Shown: piece by piece, positions 34,013 through 43,600 of the stretch
Layout of the letters: every line of letters begins with the position of its first letter
How positions within the stretch are numbered: position 1 is the first letter of the stretch
Assembly (NCBI GenBank): GCA_021847245.1
Contig: JAJZUC010000003.1
Location: 1-64,000 of the forward strand
Reading direction: 5' to 3'
DNA length: 64,000 nucleotides
Source of the DNA: Deltaproteobacteria bacterium
GTDB taxonomy: Bacteria > Desulfobacterota > Desulfuromonadia > Geobacterales > Geobacteraceae
Notes under the pieces: model-generated
Told to the model about the DNA's origin: nothing
Seen by the model: only the letters and a program-made list of their open reading frames with translations
The model's database searches: none
Translations under genes and position numbers: made by a program

Positions 34013-35162
34013 GGTCTGTCTCCAAATATTCCCGGCTAATCTGCCGCTTAAGCTCAAGTACTTCATCCCGATGTCTGATCAAGTTTTGTTCTTCAGCATC
34101 AATCGCTTCGAGATGTGAGGAAATTTGTTTTTGATCCTCAATTGTCGGTAGCGGCAGCTCGTATTCAGACAATTCCTGCCTGTTGAGCTTGGGAATGCCG
34201 GTCCTTACACAGCGAGTAAGTGCGAAGGAGGTAAAGTGTTCGCCAAGCAGAATCGACAAAAGGAATCGAGTCATTATCCGATCAGGCAAGGGACGAAGTG
34301 CGTACATATCGGCACTGCACAAGCCATCAAATTCGGCGATGAATGCTTTGCGAAGATTGGGACGAATTTTGCTGTAAACAACGTCTCCCGATTGGAACAA
34401 ATATTTGCCGCTAATTGCGTTTTGCTCCCTGGCCGTTTCAATGCATATCAAACGTCCAGTGTTTTGCTCGATGTGATTAGGAGCAACCAACGGCATTGAG
34501 CGATAAGGCTCTTCTTTGGGATCGACTTGACCAGAAACAATTTCAAAGCATTTAGAAAGCTTTGTTACCTTCCATTTCTTAGCCGCACCATTCGATGATA
34601 GACCCCGAAGATACGTCTCTCGTGTCTGCTGTAATTTCTCTGATGCGTTAGAAAATTGTTCCAGCGCTTCATCCGCTGCCCACAGGATCTCGGCAATGCG
34701 CTTCTGTTCATCAATGGGCGGCAGCGGGAACTCCTGCACTTTCAACGTCTTCCAGTTGATCGTCGGAGAGAGCGAGCCCACCGATATTTCGATGGCCCGA
34801 TCCATGAACATGTCGGACTGCAGGAAGAACGGCAGAAAATCCGGCAGAATCATCTTAGGTTTTGCGCGGACAACCATGGCATGTGCCGAGCAGATGCCGT
34901 CAAACTCGGCCACGGCGAGCTTGCGTTGATACGCACGGCGGCGGCCGAAAATAACATCGCCCCTTTTGAAAGCCAGCTTTTGCCCGGTCACATCAGACGG
35001 ATGCCCCCACTGGCGAAGATGAAGCGTGCTGGGATCGAGGTGTTCCAGCCCGACATAGACATCGGTTTTGGCATCGGCGGGGTCCACCCGCACAGCAACG
35101 TTCTGGGCGATGTCGCCGAACTTGACCATCTTCCAGCCGGGCTTCAGGCTTTGCGTGCTCAT
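34005..35162 (-). CDS. hsdS: HsdS, type I specificity subunit
   Basis: This 385-aa subunit has two target-recognition domains, each followed by a coiled-coil spacer. The first ends LPPIDEQKRIAEILWAADEA, and the second has LPLPTIEDQKQISSHLEAID with a long C-terminal coil. It sets which DNA sequence the methylase and endonuclease recognise; the target cannot be read from sequence. The start overlaps the hsdM1 stop as ATGA. The second half is noticeably more AT-rich than the first, which suggests domain exchange. Confidence 0.92.
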   Translation of the reverse strand: MSTQSLKPGWKMVKFGDIAQNVAVRVDPADAKTDVYVGLEHLDPSTLHLRQWGHPSDVTGQKLAFKRGDVIFGRRRAYQRKLAVAEFDGICSAHAMVVRAKPKMILPDFLPFFLQSDMFMDRAIEISVGSLSPTINWKTLKVQEFPLPPIDEQKRIAEILWAADEALEQFSNASEKLQQTRETYLRGLSSNGAAKKWKVTKLSKCFEIVSGQVDPKEEPYRSMPLVAPNHIEQNTGRLICIETAREQNAISGKYLFQSGDVVYSKIRPNLRKAFIAEFDGLCSADMYALRPLPDRIMTRFLLSILLGEHFTSFALTRCVRTGIPKLNRQELSEYELPLPTIEDQKQISSHLEAIDAEEQNLIRHRDEVLELKRQISREYLETDHV

Positions 35163-36682
35163 TCGGCACCTCCCATCACCCGTGTGTTCTCAAGCAACTC
35201 GAAGAGACCGTCCATCGACTCTCGCAAAGCCATCGAGCTTTCCTGCCAGTTCGCAATGGCCTGTTTGAGGCTGACCGCTTCGGCCGCGCCGTTTCCATTG
35301 CCGTTTCCGTTTTCCGCCCGCACGTAGAGCGGGATGCTGAGGTTGCTGGCTTTCTCACGGATCTCGTCATTGCTGACCACCCGGGCAAAGCCGTCCTCGT
35401 CGGCAAAGGCCTGGTAGGAGGCGACAATGCGCTGGATGTGATCGTCAGTGAGGAAGCTCTGAGCCCGCTCGCGGGTCACCTCGTTCACCGCGTTGATAAA
35501 GAGCACCTTGTTCCTGCGCTCCTTCGGCTTGTTCATGCGGCAGATGACGACGCAGGCTTCCATCGGTGAGTTATAAAAGAGGTTGGGGCCGAGGCCCAAT
35601 ACGCACTCCACCACGTCGTGGGCGACCAGCTTCTCGCGCATGGCCAGTTCTTCATTGCGGAAGAGGACTCCATGCGGAAACAGGATGGCGCAGCGGCCGG
35701 TCTTGGCCTTCATGCTCTTGATGATGTGCTGCCAGAAGGCATAGTCGGCGCGGCCCTGGGGCGGAGTACCGTAGATGTTCCGGCCCCACGGATCGGCGGC
35801 CCAGGCATCGCGGTCCCACTGCTTGATGGAGTACGGCGGATTGGCCAGGACCACGTCGAACTGCATGAGTCGGTCGCCTTCGACAAAGGCGGGATTGGCC
35901 AGGGTATCGCCCCGGACGATGCGGAAGTCCTCGATGCCGTGCAAAAACAGGTTCATCCGGCCGATGGCCGAGGTGAGCAGGTTGCGCTCCTGGCCGAACA
36001 GCCGCAGGTTCCGCCATTCCTTGTTCTGCCGTTTCAGATGGGCGACGGCGGAGAGCAGCATGCCTGCCGAACCGCAGGTGGGGTCATAGATCGACTCACC
36101 CGGCTTGGGTTCGAGCATCTCGGTCATCAGATGAACCACGGTGCGGTTGGTATAGAACTCCGCAGCGGTGTGGCCGGAATCGTCGGCGAATTTTTTGATC
36201 AGGAACTCATAACCCACGCCCAGTTCATCTTCCGGGCAGTTGGAGAGTGAAAGAGTCTGCGAGCTGAAATGCTCGATCAGCTCGCGCAGCATGTGGTCCG
36301 GCAGGCGGTCCTTGTTGGTCCACTGGGCATCGCCGAATACACCATACAGGGTGTCGGGATTGGCCGTCTCAATGGCCCGCAGGGCGTCCTGGATAGCCTT
36401 GCCCACGTTCTTGACCTTGGTGCGGGTAGCCTTCCAGTGGGCGTCTTCCGGGATCTGGAAGCGGTGCTGCTCGGGAAGCGCGGCGTATTCCTGATCGCCG
36501 CCCGATTCCTCCAGCGCATCGGCCAGCTCCTCGTCGTACACATCGCACAGGCGCTTGTAGAACAGCAGCGGGAAAATGAACTGCTTGTAGTCCCCGGCGT
36601 CAATGTAACCGCGCAGCAAGGTGGCTGCGCCCCAGAGGTAGGATTCCAGCTCCGATTGGGAAATGTGTTTGTTCTTCTTCAT
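35159..36682 (-). CDS. hsdM: HsdM1, type I DNA methylase subunit
   Basis: This 507-aa N6-adenine methylase has the HsdM N-terminal domain (FIFPLLFYKRLCDVYDEELA), motif I YDPTCGSAGMLLS at about residue 199 and motif IV NPPYSIKQWDRD near 279-282. The ATG at 36682 was chosen because it overlaps the previous stop as ATGA; an earlier in-frame start at 36700 lacks this. A second, clearly related HsdM lies two genes upstream. The C-terminus has a Gly-Asn repeat (NGNGNGNGAAE) before the last helix, typical of a linker. Confidence 0.92.
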   Translation of the reverse strand: MKKNKHISQSELESYLWGAATLLRGYIDAGDYKQFIFPLLFYKRLCDVYDEELADALEESGGDQEYAALPEQHRFQIPEDAHWKATRTKVKNVGKAIQDALRAIETANPDTLYGVFGDAQWTNKDRLPDHMLRELIEHFSSQTLSLSNCPEDELGVGYEFLIKKFADDSGHTAAEFYTNRTVVHLMTEMLEPKPGESIYDPTCGSAGMLLSAVAHLKRQNKEWRNLRLFGQERNLLTSAIGRMNLFLHGIEDFRIVRGDTLANPAFVEGDRLMQFDVVLANPPYSIKQWDRDAWAADPWGRNIYGTPPQGRADYAFWQHIIKSMKAKTGRCAILFPHGVLFRNEELAMREKLVAHDVVECVLGLGPNLFYNSPMEACVVICRMNKPKERRNKVLFINAVNEVTRERAQSFLTDDHIQRIVASYQAFADEDGFARVVSNDEIREKASNLSIPLYVRAENGNGNGNGAAEAVSLKQAIANWQESSMALRESMDGLFELLENTRVMGGAE

Positions 36683-36906
36683 CGCGCTACCACTTCCCAT
36701 TCAGAAATGTCCGTTGGAATATCGACGCCATCCAGGGAGTCCCAGTTGTAATCGCCGGTCGCCTGCATATAGACGTCATCGGCGGCAGCCATGGCAGAGT
36801 GATAGGAGCCAAGCAGGTCGTCTTTGAACCAAAGCCCCCAGCGACTGTTCGCTTGCGGTTTGATGAGGAAGCGACCGATGGGTGATCTATACTGGTAGAT
36901 CTTCAC
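36679..36906 (-). CDS. small protein between two hsdM genes (75 aa)
   Basis: Both ends overlap neighbours by four bases (ATGA with hsdM2 upstream and hsdM1 downstream), which strongly supports it being translated. The product starts MKIYQYRSPIGRFLIKPQAN, then WGLWFKDDLLGSYHSAMAAA and a C-terminal DYNWDSLDGVDIPTDISEWE. It looks like a single small alpha/beta domain. No known family was recognised. Its stoichiometric link to the methylases suggests a helper or control role in the type I system, which is inference. Confidence 0.65.
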   Translation of the reverse strand: MKIYQYRSPIGRFLIKPQANSRWGLWFKDDLLGSYHSAMAAADDVYMQATGDYNWDSLDGVDIPTDISEWEVVAR

Positions 36907-38420
36907 AGCAGTCCCTCCCGGAGCAGCAGCCCCTTCAGGCGATCCTCGGCCGCGTACGCCGCCTGCAGCGATTCCTTGAGGTTGGCGATGGCCTGATCGA
37001 TGGTCATGGATTCCTCCTCGATCACCGGCTCCACGTAGCGGGGGATGTTCAGGTTGAAATCGTTCTCGCGGATCTCGTCGAGCGTGACCACCCGGCAGAT
37101 CCCTTCGACATCCTGGTAGCCTTCGTACCAGCGATGGATGTTGTCCACGTGTTCCGGGAGAAGCTCATTCTGGGCGCGACCGGCCTTGAACTCCTTCGAG
37201 GCGTCGATGAACAGCACCTTCTGGCGGTGGGACTTGGGCTTGCTGTCGCGGAAGACCAGCACGCAGGGCGCGAGACCGGTGCCATAGAAAATGTTCTGCC
37301 CGAGACCGATCACCGCTTCGAGGATGTCCATCTCCAGTAGCTTGCGCCGGATCTCGCCCTCCTTGGACATGCGGAACAGCACGCCATGGGGAAGCACCAC
37401 GGCCATGCGGCCGATCTTGCGGGCCATGGACTTGACCATGTGCTGAACCCAGGCGAAGTCGCCGGATTTGGCTGGCGGCAACCCGGCAAAATTGCGGCCG
37501 TAGGGGTCATTGATCCAGACGTCGTCCCCCCATTTTTCCAGGGAAAACGGAGGATTGGCGATGACGCAGTCAAAGGTGGCGAGGCTGTCGCCTGAATAAA
37601 AGGCGGGCAAGCGCAGGGTGTCGCCGCGTTCGATATGGAAATCTTCCGCACCATGGAGGAAGAGGTTCATCCGGGCGATGGAGGAGGTGGTCAGGTTTTT
37701 TTCCTGGCCATATAGCTTGCCCAGCATGAGGTTCTCGTCACCGCCATGCTCTTTGACATGGTGCAGCGCCTCGAGGAGCATGCCGCCTGTCCCGCAGGCC
37801 GGGTCATAGATAGTTTCCCCGGCCTTGGGTGCAAGGATGCGAACCATCAGCGCGACCACGGAGCGCGGAGTATAGAATTCACCAGCCTTCTTGTTGGTCA
37901 GGTCGGCAAATTTCTTGATCAGGTACTCATAGGCTTGGCCGAGGATGTCCGCCTTACAGTGCTCATTACCCAGGTTGAGCGATGAGAAGTGTTCGATCAG
38001 GTCCTTGAGCAGCGCGTCAGAAAGGCGGTCCTTGTTGGTCCATTGGGCGTCACCGAATATGCCGTGCAGGGTGTCCGGGTTGGCCTGCTCGATGCAGCGC
38101 ATGGCCTTCTGGAGCGCATGGCCGATATTGGCGCTCTTGGCCCGGACATCCTTCCAATGGCAGCCCTCCGGAACCTGAAACCGGTGGTTCTCGGGGAACT
38201 GTGCAAATTCCACGTCGCCGTCGGACTCTTCCAGGGCCGCGGCATACTCCTCGTCATAGACATCGGAGAGCCGCTTGAAGAACAACAGCGGGAAGATGTA
38301 AGTCTTGAAGTCGGCCGCGTCGACAGGACCGCGCAGGATATTGGCCGCCTCCCAGAGATGCCCGGAGAGGGTCCCGATATCCAGACCGACTGAATTGTTA
38401 TTTCCGTTCTTCCTGCTCAT
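36903..38420 (-). CDS. hsdM: HsdM2, second type I DNA methylase subunit
   Basis: This 505-aa protein is paralogous to HsdM1 over its full length. It shares YIFPLLFFKRLSDVYDEEYA and FGDAQWTNKDRLSD, with motif I YDPACGTGGMLLE near residue 205 and motif IV NPPFSLEKWGDD near 288-291. The shift from NPPY to NPPF is within the normal range for N6-adenine methylases, so both look active. Two M genes with only one S gene is unusual. A mixed M1-M2-S enzyme, or one M gene left from an earlier locus, are both possible. The start overlaps the HTH gene stop as ATGA. Confidence 0.9.
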   Translation of the reverse strand: MSRKNGNNNSVGLDIGTLSGHLWEAANILRGPVDAADFKTYIFPLLFFKRLSDVYDEEYAAALEESDGDVEFAQFPENHRFQVPEGCHWKDVRAKSANIGHALQKAMRCIEQANPDTLHGIFGDAQWTNKDRLSDALLKDLIEHFSSLNLGNEHCKADILGQAYEYLIKKFADLTNKKAGEFYTPRSVVALMVRILAPKAGETIYDPACGTGGMLLEALHHVKEHGGDENLMLGKLYGQEKNLTTSSIARMNLFLHGAEDFHIERGDTLRLPAFYSGDSLATFDCVIANPPFSLEKWGDDVWINDPYGRNFAGLPPAKSGDFAWVQHMVKSMARKIGRMAVVLPHGVLFRMSKEGEIRRKLLEMDILEAVIGLGQNIFYGTGLAPCVLVFRDSKPKSHRQKVLFIDASKEFKAGRAQNELLPEHVDNIHRWYEGYQDVEGICRVVTLDEIRENDFNLNIPRYVEPVIEEESMTIDQAIANLKESLQAAYAAEDRLKGLLLREGLL

Positions 38421-38626
38421 TCAGCTTGATCCTGTCTCGTCTTGTCCGCCGCGCCGCCAGCCTTCACCCACTCGTCGACCTCGTCTTTCTTGAACTTCCA
38501 AAGACGGCCCATGCGATGGGCGGGCATCACATGTTTGTCGATCCAGCGGTAAACGGTGTCACTGCTGACACCGAGGTACTTGCCTATCTCGTCTACTGAT
38601 AACCAGCGATCTTCTATCTCGGCCAT
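38417..38626 (-). CDS. excisionase/MerR-like HTH protein (69 aa)
   Basis: This small DNA-binding protein contains WLSVDEIGKYLGVSSDTVYR followed by RMGRLWKFKKDEVDEWV, the helix-turn-helix and wing of the excisionase (HTH_17) family. Being first in the type I operon, it probably controls its transcription; a role as a true excisionase is less likely since no integrase is here. It starts downstream of a consensus-like promoter and overlaps hsdM2 as ATGA. Confidence 0.8.
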   Translation of the reverse strand: MAEIEDRWLSVDEIGKYLGVSSDTVYRWIDKHVMPAHRMGRLWKFKKDEVDEWVKAGGAADKTRQDQAE

Positions 38627-38721
38627 ATCAATTTGGTCCTCATGGCAGAATTGTTGCCACGTTTCACCGGAGGAGAAGCGGGCCAGCCTGGATACACTAA
38701 TCCCAGCTTAAATTTTACTCA

Positions 38722-38750
38722 AAATACTTTGGCAGAAACCGATTGTCAAC
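38722..38750 (-). promoter_or_regulatory. promoter for the HTH/type I operon
   Basis: On the minus strand TTGACA (38745-38750) and TATTTT (38722-38727) are spaced by 17 bases, close to the sigma-70 ideal. It lies about 100 bases before the HTH gene. Just upstream on the + strand, two CCGCAAA copies 10 bases apart (38760-38776) could be a control site for the HTH protein. The 38,627-38,882 gap otherwise holds nothing I could assign. Confidence 0.7.
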
Positions 38751-38882
38751 CGCTTTTTGCCGCAAATAACCGCAAAGACTTGCTTCGATGTAACCACTTG
38801 ATTGCTAATTAACTTGCGTGGAAATGGATGGCTTCAGATGTAGGGGGGATGTTTGCAGGTATCTGTATCTTCTATTAATTTT

Positions 38883-39134
38883 TCATTCGGCAGAGGCGCT
38901 ATTTACGAGTTCAGCAGCATGGGTAAAACCGTCGCAAAAGGCCTTGATTTCACGGGAAGATCCTCGATAAAGGTCGAGACACCTTGGTCTTCCATTTTGA
39001 GGTTTTCGAAAAAGTCGTATTACGAAGTACTCATCTCCGCGACGTTCGATTTTCAACCCTGAATCCCAACGCTTAAGCTGATCAGCATTCATCTTACGGC
39101 ATAAATCGACCAGTATCCGTTCGGTGATCTTCAC
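38883..39134 (-). CDS. small hypothetical protein (83 aa)
   Basis: The GTG start at 39134 overlaps the stop of the HD-GYP-type gene (GTGA), so it is co-translated with it. The product is basic: RILVDLCRKMNADQLKRWDS, then IERRGDEYFVIRLFRKPQNG, then a C-terminal helix with KAFCDGFTHAAELV. It may be a small control or partner protein of the HD domain gene. No family was recognised. The region is AT-rich relative to the transfer genes. Confidence 0.5.
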   Translation of the reverse strand: MKITERILVDLCRKMNADQLKRWDSGLKIERRGDEYFVIRLFRKPQNGRPRCLDLYRGSSREIKAFCDGFTHAAELVNSASAE

Positions 39135-39790
39135 AGTTCCCTCCAGGCAATTGTAGAAAATTGCTCCTTGTGGAGAGGTGACCAGCGGTCCATGGCAATG
39201 GCTCCCATGACAGTGGCAATGATCGTCTCAGCTTTCTCATCATCGAATAACAATTCCGCTACTGATCTCACTTCTTGGTATATGAGTTCCGTATGAGGAA
39301 TGCGCCTTCGATAAGGCCGATCTTCGATAAACGCCGCGATTTTGTCAGCAGCGGAAATAAGACGAACACGCTCATCCAATTCCTTAGATGCCAGCCCCTT
39401 CGGGTATCCAGAGCCATCAGGGAGTTTATGATGATGGAGAATCACATCCCCATAGTGCTCGAAAACGGTACCCTTGACATATTCATGGCCCCATGCAGGA
39501 TGTTTCTCCATGACTTCCCATTCTTTTTCCGTCAAAGGATGTCTTTTATCGAGAATCCTGTCTTGGACAAAAAGCTTACCGACATCATGAAGCATTCCAG
39601 CCAGGTAGGCCTGAGCAGGAGTAATACCGAAGTCTTTGTCGGTGCAAACCACTATATCCTTTGCTATCTCTGCAGTAAGGATGGAGTGCTTGTAGAGATT
39701 TAGATTTCTGGCATAAAGACTTTTTTGTACCAAAATCAGGGAATTCCTCTCCAAAGTGGTGACCAAGGCCATTTTATCGATCATGTGCAT
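39131..39790 (-). CDS. HD-GYP-type phosphohydrolase domain protein
   Basis: This 219-aa single-domain protein resembles HD-GYP cyclic-di-GMP phosphodiesterases. KHSILTAEIAKDI is followed by AGMLHDVGKLFVQDRI (HD at residues 68-69), KHPAWGHEYVKG, and DVILHHHKLPDGSGYPKGL with GYP at 128-130. The usual HHE before the DGxGYP motif reads HHH here, so one metal ligand may be changed. It has no sensor domain. A link to transfer or defence is not evident. The start is preceded by GAAAGGGGG. Confidence 0.75.
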   Translation of the reverse strand: MHMIDKMALVTTLERNSLILVQKSLYARNLNLYKHSILTAEIAKDIVVCTDKDFGITPAQAYLAGMLHDVGKLFVQDRILDKRHPLTEKEWEVMEKHPAWGHEYVKGTVFEHYGDVILHHHKLPDGSGYPKGLASKELDERVRLISAADKIAAFIEDRPYRRRIPHTELIYQEVRSVAELLFDDEKAETIIATVMGAIAMDRWSPLHKEQFSTIAWREL

Positions 39791-40006
39791 TTGGGGCCCC
39801 CTTTCAAAATGTATCTGCCAGATACCAGATGGATTGTTGAAAAACGCCTCTCTGTTCTGATGAGACTGAGTGACAAAAATATGTGAAATAATTGTGTTTT
39901 ATGATAATATTTCAGTTCATTTTTGTTGACACCTCAAGGAACATGGATCAAAGTGCTTGTTAAGTCCTGTTGAGACCAGATTCATGAGAAAGGAGAATCT
40001 AGAGAG
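39791..40006. other. AT-rich divergent intergenic spacer
   Basis: This spacer separates a leftward and a rightward gene. It has a TTGACA at 39926-39931 (+) but no good -10 at the right distance, and a TATGATAAT at 39899-39907 with no clear -35. I see no hairpin or coding potential. Confidence 0.4.
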
Positions 40007-40306
40007 ATGACTGGAAAAGTTTGGAAGCTTAGCGACACCGTTGCAGCCGCGTTCTTCGGGATATGGCTTTTCTCTCTGTTTTTCCGTTCCTTCTTCGGAG
40101 GCCTCGATATCGTCGTATTCATTGTCGCAGGGGTCTGGGGACTATCTGTCTGGGCTCGGGCGAAACATGGGGAATATGTACAGCCAGAACTAACTGAAGA
40201 GCAGAAAGTTATGATGGCTGACCTCGATCGGCAAAGGCAAGAGATGTTGGTAAATCCTGCATACGACCATTTATCGAGCAACGCTTTCCATCGATCCAAT
40301 GACTAA
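40007..40306 (+). CDS. two-helix membrane protein (99 aa)
   Basis: The gene has AAGGAG upstream of its ATG. Residues about 12-30 (AAAFFGIWLFSLFFRSFF) and 34-51 (DIVVFIVAGVWGLSVWA) are hydrophobic, and the C-terminal half is soluble and charged, with a helix (TEEQKVMMADLDRQRQEML). It is a small inner-membrane protein with a cytoplasmic tail. No family was recognised. It is the only rightward gene in this part, and its last four bases overlap the end of the convergent gene at 40303. Confidence 0.55.
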   Translation: MTGKVWKLSDTVAAAFFGIWLFSLFFRSFFGGLDIVVFIVAGVWGLSVWARAKHGEYVQPELTEEQKVMMADLDRQRQEMLVNPAYDHLSSNAFHRSND

Positions 40307-40641
40307 GCCGGGGCCTTGGCCGCCCGGCTCTTTCTATACTCCCACACCCCCTTCGCCTCCAATATCGCATCACGGTCCAGTTCAAGCGTAATCGAATTTT
40401 CCTCAACAAAACGGCCTTCTGCGACAATCCAGACCTGGACGTTGGGATTCTTCAAAATATGCGTTAACAGCTCGTCGAAGATCGGCAGTATGATGTCTTC
40501 GGCTCGGATGTAGACGCCAACATCGTTGACGGCTACCTGAACCGCAGATGCAATGATCTTCAGCTGGCCATCATCTTGCTCTGGAACAAGGAAAATCAAG
40601 CCATCGGGCATCTTCAAGCATTTCAGCGCTAATGAAGCCAT
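40303..40641 (-). CDS. hypothetical protein at end of transfer operon (112 aa)
   Basis: This is the last gene of the leftward transfer operon, directly after traG. The product alternates strands and helices (LKIIASAVQVAVNDVGVYIR, then IILPIFDELLTHILKNPNVQ) and has a basic tail (YRKSRAAKAPA). It is soluble by appearance, with no signal peptide. No family was recognised. By position it might be an entry-exclusion or regulatory protein, but nothing in the sequence shows this. Confidence 0.5.
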   Translation of the reverse strand: MASLALKCLKMPDGLIFLVPEQDDGQLKIIASAVQVAVNDVGVYIRAEDIILPIFDELLTHILKNPNVQVWIVAEGRFVEENSITLELDRDAILEAKGVWEYRKSRAAKAPA

Positions 40642-43600
40642 CTATTTTTCCCCTCCGATTGTGAACTTCGACGGTAATCCAGGTTTAGCGATTCCAGACT
40701 TCTTGAATATGGCTCCCCCCATGAACGTATCCGTCATCACCTTTGGATCGAAGTCTGTGATCTTATTATCGGGAAGCCTTCCCTCACCTGCTCCACGCGC
40801 AGTTGGAGGAACTAGAGGAATGAAAGGCGCCATCTGAGCGAGGGGGCCAACAATAGATGCTGTAATTCGCTCCATCTCTTTCCCTCCGGTTTCCACGTTC
40901 TCCTTCATAAGATTCATGTATCTTTTCAGCTGGGGGTTCGGTTTACCAATACCTACTGATGGAGAAGAACCGGCAATCCTTTCCCGAATGTTGTCGGGGA
41001 TTGCCTTAGGTCGATCCATACTGGCTCGACCCGCTTCTATACGGCTGTTCGCGTCTGAGACCATTTGCGAAACCCGCTCGAGGGACTCGGGCGCAGCCCC
41101 GGGAGCCTCCACAGGTGGCTTATCACCACGTACTGTGACAGGGGCAGGGGCGAGCGCCTTTTCCTCTATGAAATCTCCGAAAACCTTGTTGATCGCTCCC
41201 TTGTCTGCCCTAGTCGCCAATAGGTTGAGGTCGGAAGCAGCTTCCGCATATCTCTGCTCAGAAGCCACATTTCCGTAATACTTGTCCCCATACCAGCCGA
41301 TGAGTGCGGCGTCATACTCCTGGCTTGCCTGAACGGCATGGGAAGTTTCCTCTGTCTCTTTACGCTCCAGCGTCTTTGCCTTGTTCCATGCTTGGCTGGC
41401 CTGGGTCGTAGAGCTTTCTGTCTCCGAAACCTGGAGCATTTCACTGATAGCCTTCTGGTCATTTGATGAAAGCTCCATGGATCTGAGCTTCGAAGTTGTA
41501 TCACGCCATGCCTCGCCTACCGAACGTTCAACTCCCTTCTTGTCGGCCACATCAACAGTATAAGTATGTGTTGTTCCCTCCTTTGTTTGCGCTGAAACCT
41601 TGTACCCCCCTTGTCCAGACGCTGAAATTTTGATAGGGGCAATGGTTCCAAAAGGTGTTCCTGCCTCTGCAGTTGCTACAAATTGGCCAAAGGCGTCCTT
41701 TGAAACCATATTGCCATGTTCGTCCCTGATAGCCGTAGACTTGTTCCCGATGATGGAAGCGGTATTGGCAAGGGTCTTGTTTAGCTCGTGCGCCATACCT
41801 TTCGAAACCCCATATTTCTGGGCGATCCCGCTGACGGAAGTGGTCCCCTCGTTATTGGAAAGAGTTGAGAGGAAACTGCGCCCTGTTGCCATGTCGTACC
41901 GTATGGCTTCAGATTCAGCGTTGCTCCTCGCAACGGAATATCCGGCCTTGATCCCTTCGTTGTACTTGATTCCCAGGTGCATGCCGTTTGCATCGGTAAG
42001 CCGACCATTGGAAAGGGCCAGCTTCTGTGACCCGCTGGTCAAGGTCGCCATCTTCCCGTCCGGCGAAGCATGACGTATCCACTCCTGTCCGGCATTCGTG
42101 CTGAATTGTCCCGTCGGCGCCTTCAGCATCGCCGTCCCGAGTGCCGCCGATGCCCTTGGATCTCCCGACTTCACAAAGGCGTCGGTTGTCCCCATGCTCG
42201 TCTGCATCGAGTTATATCCCTGCGAAAACCCTTCTGTCCCGAGTGCCAGGCCGCTCCCCGTATTCATGTCCATGTGCGATTTCGCCGCGGAGCCCCGCGA
42301 CCAGAAACTATGCTCGTTCGCCCAAGCCTGCGCCGGCATGGCGGATACGTTCCGCTGGATCGCAGAGGCTCTGCCGGCAGGGTCCTCGATCTCGTGGGCG
42401 GCCCTCGTGCCGGCTGACTGAATCTGTCCTGCCAGGCTTCCTGACATCATTGCCATGGCGTGACCTCCGAACTTCACAAGCATACCGGTGATGACGGTGG
42501 CAAGCATCATGCCGCTCATTCGCAGAGTCCCGAACATGCCCAGGATCTTCACGGTCTGATCCGGAAAGAAGTAGAGGGCATCCATTCCGAGCCGGTTCTG
42601 CCGCACCAGCTCGTAGGTCTTGTTGGCGTAGTCTACGGCAAACTGATGGACAATGGCGTCGGTGACACCCCAGGCGGTAAGCCAGACGAACAGGCCGGCA
42701 ATGAGCCCAACGGCCTTGCCGATGAAAGGTGTGGGTATGAAGAGTGCCAGGAAGGGGAGCAGCCCCACGGCGATCGCGGTGAGCACCGCTCTCAGTATAG
42801 GCAGCCACTCGTTGGCGGCCTTCATGGCTCCGGAAGCGCTCAGAAGGAACTGATAGTTCGTGGCACCGGTCGCGTCGCCGCTCCGGAAGACCTCCTCGAG
42901 TCGCTGTGAGATGTAGGCCTGCTTCAGGAAGTCGTCGAGCGAGGCAGCTCCCAAGGTGGTCCCGTCGTTGACGTTCTCCAGGACCGTTTTGCACTGGTTG
43001 AGTGAGGCCGCGTCTGTCACGTCATAGCCGAGGCTCGCGCAGACAGCGCTGATGTTGTTCGAAAGACTGGCCGGGGTGAGAGCGGCTGTGATGTTCGTCC
43101 AGGCGTCGGTACAGGTGAGTGTCTGGCCGTTCGGGGTCGAGGAATCGTAGTAGACGGTCCAGACCGCAGGATTCTGCGCCTTCTGTAGAGAAGTCGTGAA
43201 ACTTGTGGTCGTTTTACGCAGCTCGTCCACTGACAAGGAGCTTCCAGGACGCATCAGTTCATAGGTAACGCAATCCTTGACGTAGCGCCGCAACGAGGCG
43301 TCCAGGTTGCTGTCGGAAGCGGACAAGGGAAGGCTCGTCAGCTGCGCCAGGCCAAGGAATCCCTTTCCTCCCGCCTGTGTCTGGTAGGACATGGGGTCCC
43401 CGGAGGTGCTCACGATCTCCACGAGCCCCCGCTCGATCGTGTTCAGAATTCCTGCAACCACTACCACGCCTTCGGGGATGCTCCCCACGGCCTGGTTCTT
43501 GTTGTAGACAGGATCGTATATCTGGAGGGTCCCTTTCGGTACTACCAGTGCCAGGTAGACCATGATCCCGATGAGCGACGGCACCAGCCAAGCCATGGGA

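Noticed and set aside
38417-38626. True excisionase of an integrative element
   Set aside because: It is the first gene of a type I restriction operon with ATGA coupling, and no integrase is in the window.
39926-39954. Promoter from TTGACA in the 39.9-kb spacer
   Set aside because: The hexamer 17 bases downstream (CAAAGT) matches a -10 poorly.
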